Shown: positions 31,030 to 46,085, numbered from the stretch's first letter. The stretch: 64,000 nucleotides of DNA from Atherix ibis (GCA_958298945.1 OY282608.1:14733933-14797932); one strand, 5' to 3'. The notes: generated from the sequence alone by a model not told the origin. Numbers and translations are program-made.

Positions 31030-31780
31030 CAACAAGCCAACAAACCAACAAACCAAGAAACCATCAAACCAACAAACTCACAAACCAACAAACCAACATA
31101 CCAAAAAACGAACAAACAAACAAACCAAAAAACCAACAAACCAGCAAGCCAACAAACGAACAAACCAACAAATGAGCAAACAAACAAAACAGCAAACCAA
31201 CAAACCAACAAACCAACAAACCAACAAGCCAACAAACCAACAAACCAACAAACCAACAAGCCAACAAGCCAACAAACCAACAAACGAACAAACCAACAAA
31301 TCAACAAACCAACAAACCAACAAACCAACAAACGAACAAACCAACAAGCCAACAAACCAACAAACCAACAAGCCAACAAACCAACAAACCAACAAACCAA
31401 CAAACCAACAAGCCAACAAACCAACAAACCAAGAAACCATCAAACCAACAAACTCACAAACCAACAAACCAACATACCAAAAAACGAACAAACAAACAAA
31501 CCAAAAAACCAACAAACCAGCAAGCCAACAAACGAACAAACCAACAAAAGCGCAAACAAACAAACCAGCAAACGAACAAACCAACAAACCAACAAACAAA
31601 CAAGCCAACAAGCCAACAAACCAACAAACCAACAAACCAACAAGCCAACAAGCCAACAAACCAACAAACGAACAAACCAACAAAACAACAAACCAACAAA
31701 CCAACAAACCAACAAACGAACAAACCAACAAGCCAACAAACCAACAAACCAACAAACCAACAAACCAACAAACAAACAAA
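31030..31780. repeat. 376-bp tandem pair
   Basis: The series ccatcaaacc, aactcac (31,075 and 31,451), cataccaa and ccagcaagcc recurs 376 bases on, which is 47 whole units. Near 31,170 and 31,547 the copies differ (aaatgagc against aaaagcgc), so some substitutions have accumulated since duplication. Confidence 0.82.
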
Positions 31781-32356
31781 CGAACAAGCCAACAAACCAA
31801 CAAACCAACAAACCAAGAAACCAACAAACCAACAAACCAACAAACCAACAAACCAACAAACCAACAAACCAACAAACCAACAAACCAACAAACCAACAAA
31901 CCAAAAAACAAACAAACCAACAAACCAACAAACCAACAAACGAACAAGCCAACAAACCAACAAACCAACAAACCAACAAAAAAACAAACCAACAAACCAA
32001 CAAACCAACAAACGAACAAACAACTAAACCAACGAACCAACAAACCAACAAGCCAACAAACGAACAAACAGACAAACCAACAAACCAACAAACCAACAAA
32101 CCAACAAACCAAAAAACCAAAAAACCAACAAACCAACACACCAACAAGCCAACAAACCAACAAACCAACAAACCAAGTAACCAACAAACCAACAAACCAA
32201 CACACCAACAAGCCAACAAACCAACAAACCAACAAACCAAGTAACCAACAAACCAACAAACCAACAAACCAACAAGCCAACAAAGCAATAAATTAACAAA
32301 CGAACAAACGAACAAACCAACAAACTAACAAACGAACAAACCAACAAACCAACAAA

Positions 32357-35175
32357 CCAACAAAATAAAAAACCAACAAGCCAACAAACCAACAAACCAA
32401 AAAACCAACAACCCAACAAGCCAACAAACCAACAAACGAACAAACCAACAAAACAACAAACCAACAAACCAACAAACTAACAAACGAACAAACCAACAAA
32501 CCAACAAACCAACAAACCAAAAACCCAACAAGCCAACAAACCAACAAACCAAAAAACCAACAAGCCAACAAACCAACAAACCAACAAACGAACAAACAAA
32601 CAAACCAAAAAACCAACAAACAAACAAGCCAACAAACGAACAAACCAACAAACGAGCAAACAAACAAACCAGCAAACCAACAAACCAACAAACCAACAAA
32701 CCAACAAGCCAACAAACCAACAAACCAACAAACCAACAAGCCAACAAGCCAACAAACCAACAAACGAACAAACCAACAAATCAACAAACCAACAAACCAA
32801 CAAACCAACAAACCAACATACCAACAAACCAACAAACCAACAAACGAACAAACAAACAAACCAAAAAACCAGCAAACCACAAACCAACAAACCAACAAAC
32901 CAACAAGCCAACAAACCAACAAACCAACAAACCAACAAGCCAACAAGCCAACAAACCAACAAACGAACAAACCAACAAATCAACAAACCAACAAACCAAC
33001 AAACCCACAAACGAACAAACCAACAAGCCAACAAACCAACAAACCAACAAACCAACAAACGAACAAACAAAATAACCAACAAACCAACAAACCAACAAAC
33101 CAAGAAACCAAGAAACTAACAAACCAACAAGCCATCAAGCCAACAAACCAACAAGCCAACAAACGAACTAACGAACAAACCGACAAACCAACAAACCAAC
33201 AAACCAACAAACGAACAAACCAACAAACCAAAAAACCAACAAACCAACAAACCAAAAAACCAAAAAACCAACAAACCAACACACCAACAAGCCAACAATC
33301 CAACAAACCAACAAACCAAGTAACCAACAAACCAACAAACCAACAAACCAACAAGCCATTAAAGCAATAAATTAACAAACGAACAAACGAACAAACCAAC
33401 AAACGAACAAGCCAACAAACCAACAAACCAACAAACGAAGAAACCAACAAACCAACAAGCCAACAAACCAACAAACCAACAAGCCAACAAACCAACAAAC
33501 TAACAAACGAACAAACAAACAAACCAACAAACCAACAAACCAACAAACCAACAAACTAACAAACCAAGAAGCCAACAAACCAACAAACCAACAAACCAAC
33601 AATCCAACAAACCAACAAACCAACAAACGAACAGACAAACAAACCAACAAACCAACAAACCAACAAACCAACAAACCAACAAACTAACAAACCAATAAGC
33701 CAACAAACCAACAAACCAACAAACCAACAAACCAAGTAACCAGCAAACCAAAAAACCAACTAGCCAACAAATCAATAAACCAGCAAACGAACAAACGAAC
33801 AAACCAACAAACGAACAAACCAACAAACCAACAACCGAACAAACCAACAAACCAACAAGCCAACAAACCAACAAATCAATAAGCCAATAAACCAACAAAC
33901 CAACAAACGAACAAGCAACCAAACCACCAAACCAACAAACCAACAAACCAACAAGCCAACAAACCAACAAACCAACAAACCAACAAACCTACAAACCAAG
34001 AAACCAACAAACCAACAAGCAAACAAACCAACAAACCAACAAACCAAGTAACCAACAAACCAACAAACCAACAAACGAAGAAACCAACAAACCAACAAAC
34101 CAACAAGCCAACAAACCAACAAACCAACTAGCCAACAAACGAACAAACGAACAAACCAACAAACCAACAAATCAACAAACCAAAAAACCAACAAACCAAC
34201 AAACCAACAAGCCAACAAACCAACAAACCAAGTAACCAACAAACCAACAAACCAAGAAACCAACAAACCAACAAACCTACAAGCCAACAAGCCAACAAGC
34301 CAACAAACGAACAAACGAACAAACCAACAAACCAACAAACCAACAAACGAACAAATCAGCAAACCCACAAACCAACAAACCAAAAAACCAACAAACCAAC
34401 AAACGAACGAGCCAACAAACCACCAAATCAACAAACCAACAAACCAACAAACCAACAAACCAACAAATAAACAAACGAACAAACAAACAAACCAACAAAC
34501 CAACAAGCCAACAAACGAAAAAAACAACAAACGAACAAACAAACAAACCAACAAACCAACAAACCAACAAACCAACAAACCAACAAACCAACAAGCCAAA
34601 AAACCAACAAACCAACAAACCAACAAGCCAACAAGCCAACAAACCAACAAACGAACAAATTAACAAATCAACAAATCAACAAACCAACAAACCAACAAAC
34701 GAACAAACCAACAGGCCAACAAACCAACAAACCAACAAGCCAAAAAACTAACAAACCATAAAGCCAACAAACCAACAAACCAACAAACCAACAAACCAAC
34801 AAACCAACTAACCAACAAACCAACAAACCAAAAAACCAACAAACCAACAAAACAACAAACCAACAAACGAACAAGCCAACAAACCAACAAACCAACAAAC
34901 AAACAAACCAACAAATCAACAAATCAACAAACCAACAAACCAACAAACAAACAAACAAACAAACCAACAAACCAACAAATCAACAAGCCAACAAACGAAC
35001 AAACCAACATACCAACAAACCAACAAACCAACAAACGGACAAACCAACAAGGCAACAACCCAACAAACCAACAAACCAACAAACATACAAGCCAATAAGC
35101 CAACAAACCAACAAACGAACAAACAAACAAATCAACAAACCAACAAACCAACAAACCAACAAACGAACAAACCAA
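32357..35175. repeat. 2.8 kb HOR family, copy 1
   Basis: This block is collinear with 36,277-39,071. The left edge is sharp at caaaataaaa (32,361 and 36,281, offset 3,920); upstream the flanks differ. The marker gcaataaattaac (T at 33,368 and 37,288) keeps 3,920. The offset is 3,912 at gtaaccagc (33,736 and 37,648) and 3,896 near 34,916. The right edge is sharp: copy 1 continues with aagccaac at 35,176 and copy 2 with aaatcaac at 39,073. Confidence 0.87.
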
Positions 35176-36276
35176 CAAGCCAACAAACCAACAAACCAAC
35201 AAACCAACAAACCAACAAACCAACAAACCAACAAGCCAACAAGCCAACAAACGAACAAACCAACAAACGAACAAACAAACAAACCAACAAACCAACAAAC
35301 AAACAAACAAACCAACAAGCCAACAAACCAACAAACCAACAAAACCAACAAGCCAACAAGCTAACAAACCAACAAACGAACAAACCATCAAATCAACAAA
35401 CCAACAAACCAACAAACCGACAAACGAACAAACCAACAAGCCAACAAACCAACAAACCAAAAAGCCAACAAACCAACAAACCAACAAACCAACAAGCCAA
35501 CAAGCCAACAAACCAACAAACGAACAAACCAACAAAACAACAAACCAACAAACCAACAAACTAACAAACGAACAAACCAACAAACCAACAAACCAACAAA
35601 CCAACAAACAAACAAGCCAACAAACGAACAAACCAACAAACGAGCAAACAAACAAACCAGCAAACCAACAAACCAACAAACCAACAAACCAACAAGCCAA
35701 CAAACCAACAAACCAACAAACCAACAAGCCAACAAGCCAACAAACCAACAAACGAACAAACCAACAAATCAACAAACCAACAAACCAACAAACCAACAAA
35801 CCAACAAACCAACAAACCAACAAACCAACAAACCAACAAACGAACAAACAAACAAACCAAAAAACCAGCAAACCACAAACCAACAAACCAACAAACCAAC
35901 AAGCCAACAAACCAACAAACCAACAAACCAACAAGCCAACAAGCCAACAAACCAACAAACGAACAAACCAACAAATCAACAAACCAACAAACCAACAAAC
36001 CAACAAACGAACAAACCAACAAGCCAACAAACCAACAAACCAACAAACCAACAAACGAACAAACAAAATAACCAACAAACCAACAAACCAACAAGCCAAC
36101 AAACCAACAAACCAACAAACCAACAAACCAACAAACCAACAAACCAACAAACCAACAAACCAACAAGCCAACAAGCCAACAAACGAACAAACCAACAAAC
36201 GAACAAACAAACAAACCAACAAACCAACAAACAAACAAACAAACCAACAAGCCAACAAACCAACAAACCAACAAAA
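35176..36276. repeat. Array segment between two HOR copies
   Basis: The left part, to about 35,460, matches 41,460-41,780 (offset about 6,309; ccatcaaatc at 35,395 and 41,704). The aaacgagc-containing part near 35,640 resembles the 32,650 region. A 9-bp unit, aaaaccaac, occurs at about 35,340 and again near 36,274, next to the sharp left edge of the following copy. Confidence 0.7.
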
Positions 36277-39071
36277 CCAACAAAATAAAAAACCAACAAG
36301 CCAACAAACCAACAAACCAAAAAACCAACAACCCAACAAGCCAACAAACCAACAAACGAACAAACCAACAAAACAACAAACCAACAAACCAACAAACTAA
36401 CAAACGAACAAACCAACAAACCAACAAACCAACAAACCAAAAACCCAACAAGCCAACAAACCAACAAACCAAAAAACCAACAAGCCAACAAACCAACAAA
36501 CCAACAAACGAACAAACAAACAAACCAAAAAACCAACAAACAAACAAGCCAACAAACGAACAAACCAACAAACGAGCAAACAAACAAACCAGCAAACCAA
36601 CAAACCAACAAACCAACAAACCAACAAGCCAACAAACCAACAAACCAACAAACCAACAAGCCAACAAGCCAACAAACCAACAAACGAACAAACCAACAAA
36701 TCAACAAACCAACAAACCAACAAACCAACAAACCAACAAACCAACAAACCAACAAACCAACAAACGAACAAACAAACAAACCAAAAAACCAGCAAACCAC
36801 AAACCAACAAACCAACAAACCAACAAGCCAACAAACCAACAAACCAACAAACCAACAAGCCAACAAGCCAACAAACCAACAAACGAACAAACCAACAAAT
36901 CAACAAACCAACAAACCAACAAACCAACAAACGAACAAACCAACAAGCCAACAAACCAACAAACCAACAAACCAACAAACGAACAAACAAAATAACCAAC
37001 AAACCAACAAACCAACAAACCAAGAAACCAAGAAACTAACAAACCAACAAGCCATCAAGCCAACAAACCAACAAGCCAACAAACGAACTAACGAACAAAC
37101 CGACAAACCAACAAACCAACAAACCAACAAACGAACAAACCAACAAACCAAAAAACCAACAAACCAACAAACCAAAAAACCAAAAAACCAACAAACCAAC
37201 ACACCAACAAGCCAACAATCCAACAAACCAACAAACCAAGTAACCAACAAACCAACAAACCAACAAACCAACAAGCCATTAAAGCAATAAATTAACAAAC
37301 GAACAAACGAACAAACCAACAAACGAACAAGCCAACAAACCAACAAACCAACAAACGAAGAAACCAACAAACCAACAAGCCAACAAACCAACAAACCAAC
37401 AAGCCAACAAACCAACAAACTAACAAACGAACAAACAAACAAACCAACAAACCAACAAACCAACAAACTAACAAACCAAGAAGCCAACAAACCAACAAAC
37501 CAACAAACCAACAATCCAACAAACCAACAAACCAACAAACGAACAGACAAACAAACCAACAAACCAACAAACCAACAAACCAACAAACCAACAAACTAAC
37601 AAACCAATAAGCCAACAAACCAACAAACCAACAAACCAACAAACCAAGTAACCAGCAAACCAAAAAACCAACTAGCCAACAAACCAATAAACCAGCAAAC
37701 GAACAAACGAACAAACCAACAAACGAACAAACCAACAAACCAACAACCGAACAAACCAACAAACCAACAAGCCAACAAACCAACAAATCAATAAGCCAAC
37801 AAACCAACAAACCAACAAACGAACAAGCAACCAAACCACCAAACCAACAAACCAACAAACCAACAAGCCAACAAACCAACAAACCAACAAACCAACAAAC
37901 CTACAAACCAAGAAACCAACAAACCAACAAGCAAACAAACCAACAAACCAACAAACCAAGTAACCAACAAACCAACAAACCAACAAACGAAGAAACCAAC
38001 AAACCAACAAACCAACAATCCAACAAACCAACAAACCAACTAGCCAACAAACGAACAAACGAACAAACCAACAAACCAACAAATCAACAAACCAAAAAAC
38101 CAACAAACCAACAAACCAACAAGCCAACAAACCAACAAACCAAGTAACCAACAAACCAACAAACCAAGAAACCAACAAACCAACAAACCTACAAGCCAAC
38201 AAGCCAACAAGCCAACAAACGAACAAACGAACAAACCAACAAACCAACAAACCAACAAACGAACAAATCAGTAAACCCACAAACCAACAAACCAAAAAAC
38301 CAACAAACCAACAAACGAACGAGCCAACAAACCACCAAATCAACAAACCAACAAACCAACAAATAAACAAACGAACAAACAAACAAACCAACAAACCAAC
38401 AACCCAACAAACGAAAAAAACAACAAACGAACAAACAAACAAACCAACAAACCAACAAACCAACAAACCAACAAACCAACAAACCAACAAGCCAAAAAAC
38501 CAACAAACCAACAAACCAACAAGCCAACAAGCCAACAAACCAACAAACGAACAAATTAACAAATCAACAAATCAACAAACCAACAAACCAACAAACGAAC
38601 AAACCAACAGGCCAACAAACCAACAAACCAACAAGCCAAAAAACTAACAAACCATAAAGCCAACAAACCAACAAACCAACAAACCAACAAACCAACAAAC
38701 CAACTAACCAACTAACCAACAAACCAAAAAACCAACAAACCAACAAAACAACAAACCAACAAACGAACAAGCCAACAAACCAACAAACCAACAAACAAAC
38801 AAACCAACAAATCAACAAATCAACAAACCAACAAACCAACAAACAAACAAACAAACAAACCAACAAACCAACAAATCAACAAGCCAACAAACGAACAAAC
38901 CAACATACCAACAAACCAACAAACCAACAAACGGACAAACCAACAAGGCAACAACCCAACAAACCAACAAACCAACAAACATACAAGCCAATAAGCCAAC
39001 AAACCAACAAACGAACAAACAAACAAATCAACAAACCAACAAACCAACAAACCAACAAACGAACAAACCAA
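36277..39071. repeat. 2.8 kb HOR family, copy 2
   Basis: This is the partner of 32,357-35,175, with the same rare markers in order: caaaataaaa, gcaataaattaac, gtaaccagc, the tagcc junctions, and the aaatta unit near 38,553. Its right two thirds are repeated again directly downstream with an offset of about 2,383. Confidence 0.87.
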
Positions 39072-41460
39072 CAAATCAACAAACCAACAAACCAACAAAC
39101 CAACAAACCAACAAACCAACAAACCAACAAACCAACAAACCAACAAACGAACAAACAAACAAACCAAAAAACCAGCAAACCACAAACCAACAAACCAACA
39201 AACCAACAAGCCAACAAACCAACAAACCAACAAACCAACAAGCCAACAAGCCAACAAACCAACAAACGAACAAACCAACAAATCAACAAACCAACAAACC
39301 AACAAACCAACAAACGAACAAACCAACAAGCCAACAAACCAACAAACCAACAAACCAACAAACGAACAAACAAAATAACCAACAAACCAACAAACCAACA
39401 AACCAAGAAACCAAGAAACTAACAAACCAACAAGCCATCAAGCCAACAAACCAACAAGCCAACAAACGAACTAACGAACAAACCGACAAACCAACAAACC
39501 AACAAACCAACAAACGAACAAACCAACAAACCAAAAAACCAACAAACCAACAAACCAAAAAACCAAAAAACCAACAAACCAACACACCAACAAGCCAACA
39601 ATCCAACAAACCAACAAACCAAGTAACCAACAAACCAACAAACCAACAAACCAACAAGCCATTAAAGCAATAAATTAACAAACGAACAAACGAACAAACC
39701 AACAAACGAACAAGCCAACAAACCAACAAACCAACAAACGAAGAAACCAACAAACCAACAAGCCAACAAACCAACAAACCAACAAGCCAACAAACCAACA
39801 AACTAACAAACGAACAAACAAACAAACCAACAAACCAACAAACCAACAAACTAACAAACCAAGAAGCCAACAAACCAACAAACCAACAAACCAACAATCC
39901 AACAAACCAACAAACCAACAAACGAACAGACAAACAAACCAACAAACCAACAAACCAACAAACCAACAAACCAACAAACTAACAAACCAATAAGCCAACA
40001 AACCAACAAACCAACAAACCAACAAACCAAGTAACCAGCAAACCAAAAAACCAACTAGCCAACAAACCAATAAACCAGCAAACGAACAAACGAACAAACC
40101 AACAAACGAACAAACCAACAAACCAACAACCGAACAAACCAACAAACCAACAAGCCAACAAACCAACAAATCAATAAGCCAACAAACCAACAAACCAACA
40201 AACGAACAAGCAACCAAACCACCAAACCAACAAACCAACAAACCAACAAGCCAACAAACCAACAAACCAACAAACCAACAAACCTACAAACCAAGAAACC
40301 AACAAACCAACAAGCAAACAAACCAACAAACCAACAAACCAAGTAACCAACAAACCAACAAACCAACAAACGAAGAAACCAACAAACCAACAAACCAACA
40401 AGCCAACAAACCAACAAACCAACTAGCCAACAAACGAACAAACGAACAAACCAACAAACCAACAAATCAACAAACCAAAAAACCAACAAACCAACAAACC
40501 AACAAGCCAACAAACCAACAAACCAAGTAACCAACAAACCAACAAACCAAGAAACCAACAAACCAACAAACCTACAAGCCAACAAGCCAACAAGCCAACA
40601 AACGAACAAACGAACAAACCAACAAACCAACAAACCAACAAACGAACAAATCAGTAAACCCACAAACCAACAAACCAAAAAACCAACAAACCAACAAACG
40701 AACGAGCCAACAAACCACCAAATCAACAAACCAACAAACCAACAAACCAACAAACCAACAAATAAACAAACGAACAAACAAACAAACCAACAAACCAACA
40801 AGCCAACAAACGAAAAAAACAACAAACGAACAAACAAACAAACCAACAAACCAACAAACCAACAAACCAACAAACCAACAAACCAACAAACCAACAAGCC
40901 AAAAAACCAACAAACCAACAAACCAACAAGCCAACAAGCCAACAAACCAACAAACGAACAAATTAACAAATCAACAAATCAACAAACCAACAAACCAACA
41001 AACGAACAAACCAACAGGCCAACAAACCAACAAACCAACAAGCCAAAAAACTAACAAACCATAAAGCCAACAAACCAACAAACCAACAAACCAACAAACC
41101 AACAAACCAACTAACCAACAAACCAACAAACCAAAAAACCAACAAACCAACAAAACAACAAACCAACAAACGAACAAGCCAACAAACCAACAAACCAACA
41201 AACAAACAAACCAACAAATCAACAAATCAACAAACCAACAAACCAACAAACAAACAAACAAACAAACCAACAAACCAACAAATCAACAAGCCAACAAACG
41301 AACAAACCAACATACCAACAAACCAACAAACCAACAAACGGACAAACCAACAAGGCAACAACCCAACAAACCAACAAACCAACAAACATACAAGCCAATA
41401 AGCCAACAAACCAACAAACGAACAAACAAACAAATCAACAAACCAACAAACCAACAAACC
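39072..41460. repeat. 2.4 kb HOR family, copy 3
   Basis: This block repeats 36,698-39,071 head to tail. Offsets are 2,375 at its first aaatcaac unit, 2,383 at gcaataaattaac (37,288 and 39,671) and gtaaccagc (37,648 and 40,031), and 2,407 near 41,219. Its right end joins sequence like 35,176 onward, not 39,072 onward, so the exchange partner was a copy 1-type array. Confidence 0.85.
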
Positions 41461-43920
41461 AACAAACGAACAAACCAACAAGCCAACAAACCAACAAACC
41501 AACAAACCAACAAACCAACAAACCAACAAACCAACAAACCAACAAACCAACAAGCCAACAAGCCAACAAACGAACAAACCAACAAACGAACAAACAAACA
41601 AACCAACAAACCAACAAACAAACAAACAAACCAACAAGCCAACAAACCAACAAACCAACAAAACCAACAAGCCAACAAGCTAACAAACCAACAAACGAAC
41701 AAACCATCAAATCAACAAACCAACAAACCAACAAACCGACAAACGAACAAACCAACAAGCCAACAAACCAACAAACCAAAAAGCCAACAAACCAACAAAC
41801 CAACAAACCAACAAGCCAACAAACTAACAAACCAACAAACCAACAAACCAACAAACCAACAAACCAACAAACCAAAAAACCAACAAACCAACAAACCAAC
41901 AAACCAACAAACCAACAAACGAACAAGCCAACAAACCAACAAACCAACAAACCAACAAACCAACAAACCAACAAACCAACAAACCAACAAACCAACAAAC
42001 GAGCAAACAAACAAACCAACAAACCAACAAACCAACAAGCCAATAAACGAACAAACCAACATACCAACAAACCAACAAGCCAACAACTCAACAAACCAAC
42101 AAACGAACAAACCAAGAAACCAACAAACCAACAAACCAACAAACCAACAAACCAACAAACGAACAAACCAACAAGCCAACAACCCAACAACCCAACAAAC
42201 CAACAAACCAACAAATCAACAAACCAAAAAACCAACAAACCAACAAACCAACAAGCCAACAAACCAACAAACCAAGTAACCAACAAACCAACAAACCAAG
42301 AAACCAACAAACCAACAAACCTACAAGCCAACAAGCCAACAAGCCAACAAACGAACAAACGAACAAACCAACAAACCAACAAACCAACAAACGAACAAAT
42401 CAGCAAACCCACAAACCAACAAACCAAAAAACCAACAAACCAACAAACGAACGAGCCAACAAACCACCAAATCAACAAACCAACAAACCAACAAACCAAC
42501 AAACCAACAAATAAACAAACGAACAAACAAACAAACCAACAAACCAACAAGCCAACAAACGAAAAAAACAACAAACGAACAAACAAACAAACCAACAAAC
42601 CAACAAACCAACAAACCAACAAACCAACAAACCAACAAGCCAAAAAACCAACAAACCAACAAACCAATAAGCCAACAAGCCAACAAACCAACAAACGAAC
42701 AAATTAACAAATCAACAAATCAACAAACCAACAAACCAACAAACGAACAAACCAACAGGCCAACAAACCAACAAACCAACAAGCCAAAAAACTAACAAAC
42801 CATAAAGCCAACAAACCAACAAACCAACAAACCAACAAACCAACAAACCAACTAACCAACAAACCAACAAACCAAAAAACCAACAAACCAACAAAACAAC
42901 AAACCAACAAACGAACAAGCCAACAAACCAACAAACCAACAAACCAACAAACCAACAAATCAACAAATCAACAAACCAACAAACCAACAAACAAACAAAC
43001 AAACAAACCAACAAACCAACAAATCAACAAGCCAACAAACGAACAAACCAACATACCAACAAACCAACAAACCAACAAACGGACAAACCAACAAGGCAAC
43101 AACCCAACAAACCAACAAACCAACAAACATACAAGCCAATAAGCCAACAAACCAACAAACGAACAAACAAACAAATCAACAAACCAACAAACCAACAAAC
43201 CAACAAACGAACAAACCAACAAGCCAACAAACCGACAAACCAACAAACCAACAAACCAACAAACCAGCAAACCAACAAACCAACAAACCAACAAGCCAAC
43301 AAGCCAACAAACGAACAAACCAACAAACGAACAAACAAACAAACCAACAAACCAACAAACAAACAAACAAACCAACAAGCCAACAAACCAACAAACCAAC
43401 AAAACCTACAAGCCAACAAGCTAACAAACCAACAAACGAACAAACCAACAAATCAACAAACCAACAAACCAACAAACCGACAAACGAACAAACCAACAAG
43501 CCAACAAACCAACAAACCAAAAAGCCAACAAACCAACAAACCAACAAACCAACAAGCCAACAAACTAACAAACCAACAAACCAACAAACCAACAAACCAA
43601 CAAACCAACAAACCAAAAAACCAACAAACCAACAAACCAACAAACCAACAAACCAACAAACGAACAAGCCAACAAACCAACAAACCAACAAACCAACAAA
43701 CCAACAAACCAACAAACCAACAAACGAGCAAACAAACAAACCAACAAACCAACAAACCAACAAGCCAATAAACGAACAAACCAACATACCAACAAACCAA
43801 CAAGCCAACAACTCAACAAACCAACAAACGAACAAACCAACAAACCAACAAACCAACAAACCAACAAACCAACAAACCAACAAACGAACAAACCAACAAG
43901 CCAACAACCCAACAACCCAA
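40450..43920. repeat. 1.74 kb tandem pair
   Basis: 40,450-42,190 is repeated at 42,191-43,920. Offsets are 1,749 (aaatcaac at 40,464/42,213; gtaacc at 40,527/42,276), 1,741 (aaatta at 40,960/42,701) and 1,725 (caacaactca at 42,081/43,806; aagccaac before paired aacccaac at 42,173/43,898). The pair overlaps copy 3 of the 2.4 kb family, so it is a later duplication laid over it. Confidence 0.85.
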
Positions 43921-44129
43921 CAAACCAACAAACCAACAAACCAACAAACTAACAAACCAACAAACCAACAAACCAATAAAACAACAAGCCAACAAGCCAA
44001 CAAACCAACAAACCAACAAACCAACAAACCAACAAACCAACAAACCAACAAACCAACAAAACAACATACCAACAAACCAAGAAACAAAGAAACCAACAAA
44101 CCAACAAGCCAACAAACCAACAAGCCAAC

Positions 44130-44900
44130 AAACCAACAAACCAACAAACCCACAAGCCAACAAGCCAACAAACCAACAAACCAACAAACCAACAAACGAA
44201 CAAACCAAATAACCAACAAACCAACAAACCAACAAACCAAGAAACCAAGAAACCAAGAAACCAACAAACCAACAACCAAACAAGCCAACAAACCAACAAG
44301 CCAACAAACGCACAAACGAACAAACCAACAAACCAACAAACCAACAAACGAACAAACCAACAAACCAACAAACCAACAAACCAACAAACCAACAAAACAA
44401 CAAACCAACAAACCAACAAACCAACAAACCAACAAACCAACAAACCAACAAACCAACAAACCAACAAACCAATAAACAAACAAACGAACAAGCCAACAAA
44501 CCAACAAACCAACAAACAAACAAACCAACAAACCAACAAGCCAACAAACCAACAAACCAACAAGCCAATAAGCCAACAAACCAACAAACCAACAAACCAA
44601 CAAACTAACAAACCAACAAATCAACAAACCAATAAACCAACAAACCAACAAACCAAAAAACCAAAAAACCAACAAACCAACAAGCCAACAAATCAAAAAA
44701 CCAACAAAACAACAAACCAACAAGCCAACAAACCAACAAGCCAACAATCCAACAAACCAACAAACCAAGTAACCAACAAACCAACAAAACAACAAACCAA
44801 CAAACCAACAAACCAACAAACAAACAAGCCGACAAGCCAACAAACCACCAAGCCAACAAACCAACAAGCCAACAAGCCAAACCAAGTAACCAACAAACTA
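44130..44900. repeat. Block repeated about 6.7 kb downstream (copy 1)
   Basis: Markers cacaagccaa (44,151), aaaccaaat (44,202), three ccaag units in a row (about 44,240) and the 5-bp unit in gccaaacc (44,876) recur in order at 50,863, 50,914, about 50,950 and 51,541. The offset falls from 6,712 to 6,665. One ccaag unit in the downstream copy is followed by aaactaag, so the copies are not identical. Confidence 0.78.
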
Positions 44901-45179
44901 ACAAACCAACAAACCAACAAACCAACAAACCAACAAACGAACAAACAAACAAACCAACAAACCAACAAACCAACAAACCAACAAGCCAATAAACCAACAA
45001 ACCAACAAACGAACAAACAAACAAACCAACAAACCAATAAAACCAACAAACCAACAAACCAACAAACCAACAAACCAAACCAACAAACCAACAAACCAAC
45101 AAACCCACAAACCAAGAAACCAACAAACCAACAAACCAACAAACCAACAAACCAACAAACTAACAAACCAACAAGCCAA

Positions 45180-46085
45180 CAAACCAACAAACCAACAAAC
45201 CAACAAACCAAGTAACCAACAAACCAACAAACCAACAAACCAACTAGCCAACAAACCAACAAACCAACAAACGAACAAACCAACAAACGAACAAACCAAC
45301 AAACCAACAAACCAACAAACGAACAAATCAACAAACCAACAAGCCAACACACCAACAAACCAATAAGCCAACAAACCAACAAACCAACAAACGAACAAAC
45401 AAACAAACCAACAAAGCAACAAACCAACAAACCAAGTAACCAACAAACCAGCAAACAAACAAACCAACAAACGAACAAACCAACAAACGAACAAACCAAC
45501 AAACCAAAAAACCAAGAAACCAAGAAACCAACAAACCAACAAGCCAACAAACCAACAAACCAACAAACCAAAAAACCAACAAACCAACCAACCAACAAGC
45601 CAACAAACCAACAAACCAACAAACCAACAAGCCAACAAACCAACAAACCAACAAACCAACAAACCAAGTAACCAACAAACCAACAAACCAACAAACCAAC
45701 TAGCCAACAAACCAACAAACCAACAAACGAACAAACCAATAAACGAACAAACCAACAAACCAACAAACCAACAAACGAACAAATCAACAAACCAACAAGC
45801 CAACACACCAACAAACCAATAAGCCAACAAACCAACAAACCAACAAACGAACAAACAAACAAACCAACAAAGCAACAAACCAACAAACCAAGTAACCAAC
45901 AAACCAACAAACAAACAAACCAACAAACGAACAAACCAACAAACGAACAAACCAACAAACCAAAAAACCAAGAAACCAAGAAACCAACAAACCAACAAGC
46001 CAACAAACCAACAAACCAACAAACCAAAAAACCAACAAACCAACCAACCAACAAGCCAACAAACCAACAAACCAACAAACCAAGT
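45180..46085. repeat. 456-bp tandem pair
   Basis: gtaacc at 45,212 and 45,668, ctagcc at 45,244 and 45,700, and aaatcaac at 45,325 and 45,781 are all 456 bases apart, exactly 57 units. Small differences include ccagcaaac near 45,445 against ccaacaaac in the second copy, and an aaaccaat unit near 45,736 present only in the second. Confidence 0.88.

Noticed and set aside
33361..33380. AT-rich marker gcaataaattaac as a possible regulatory or origin element
   Set aside because: It differs from consensus units by a few substitutions and recurs at 30,281, 32,289, 37,288 and 39,671 as part of HOR copies. No other sign of function.
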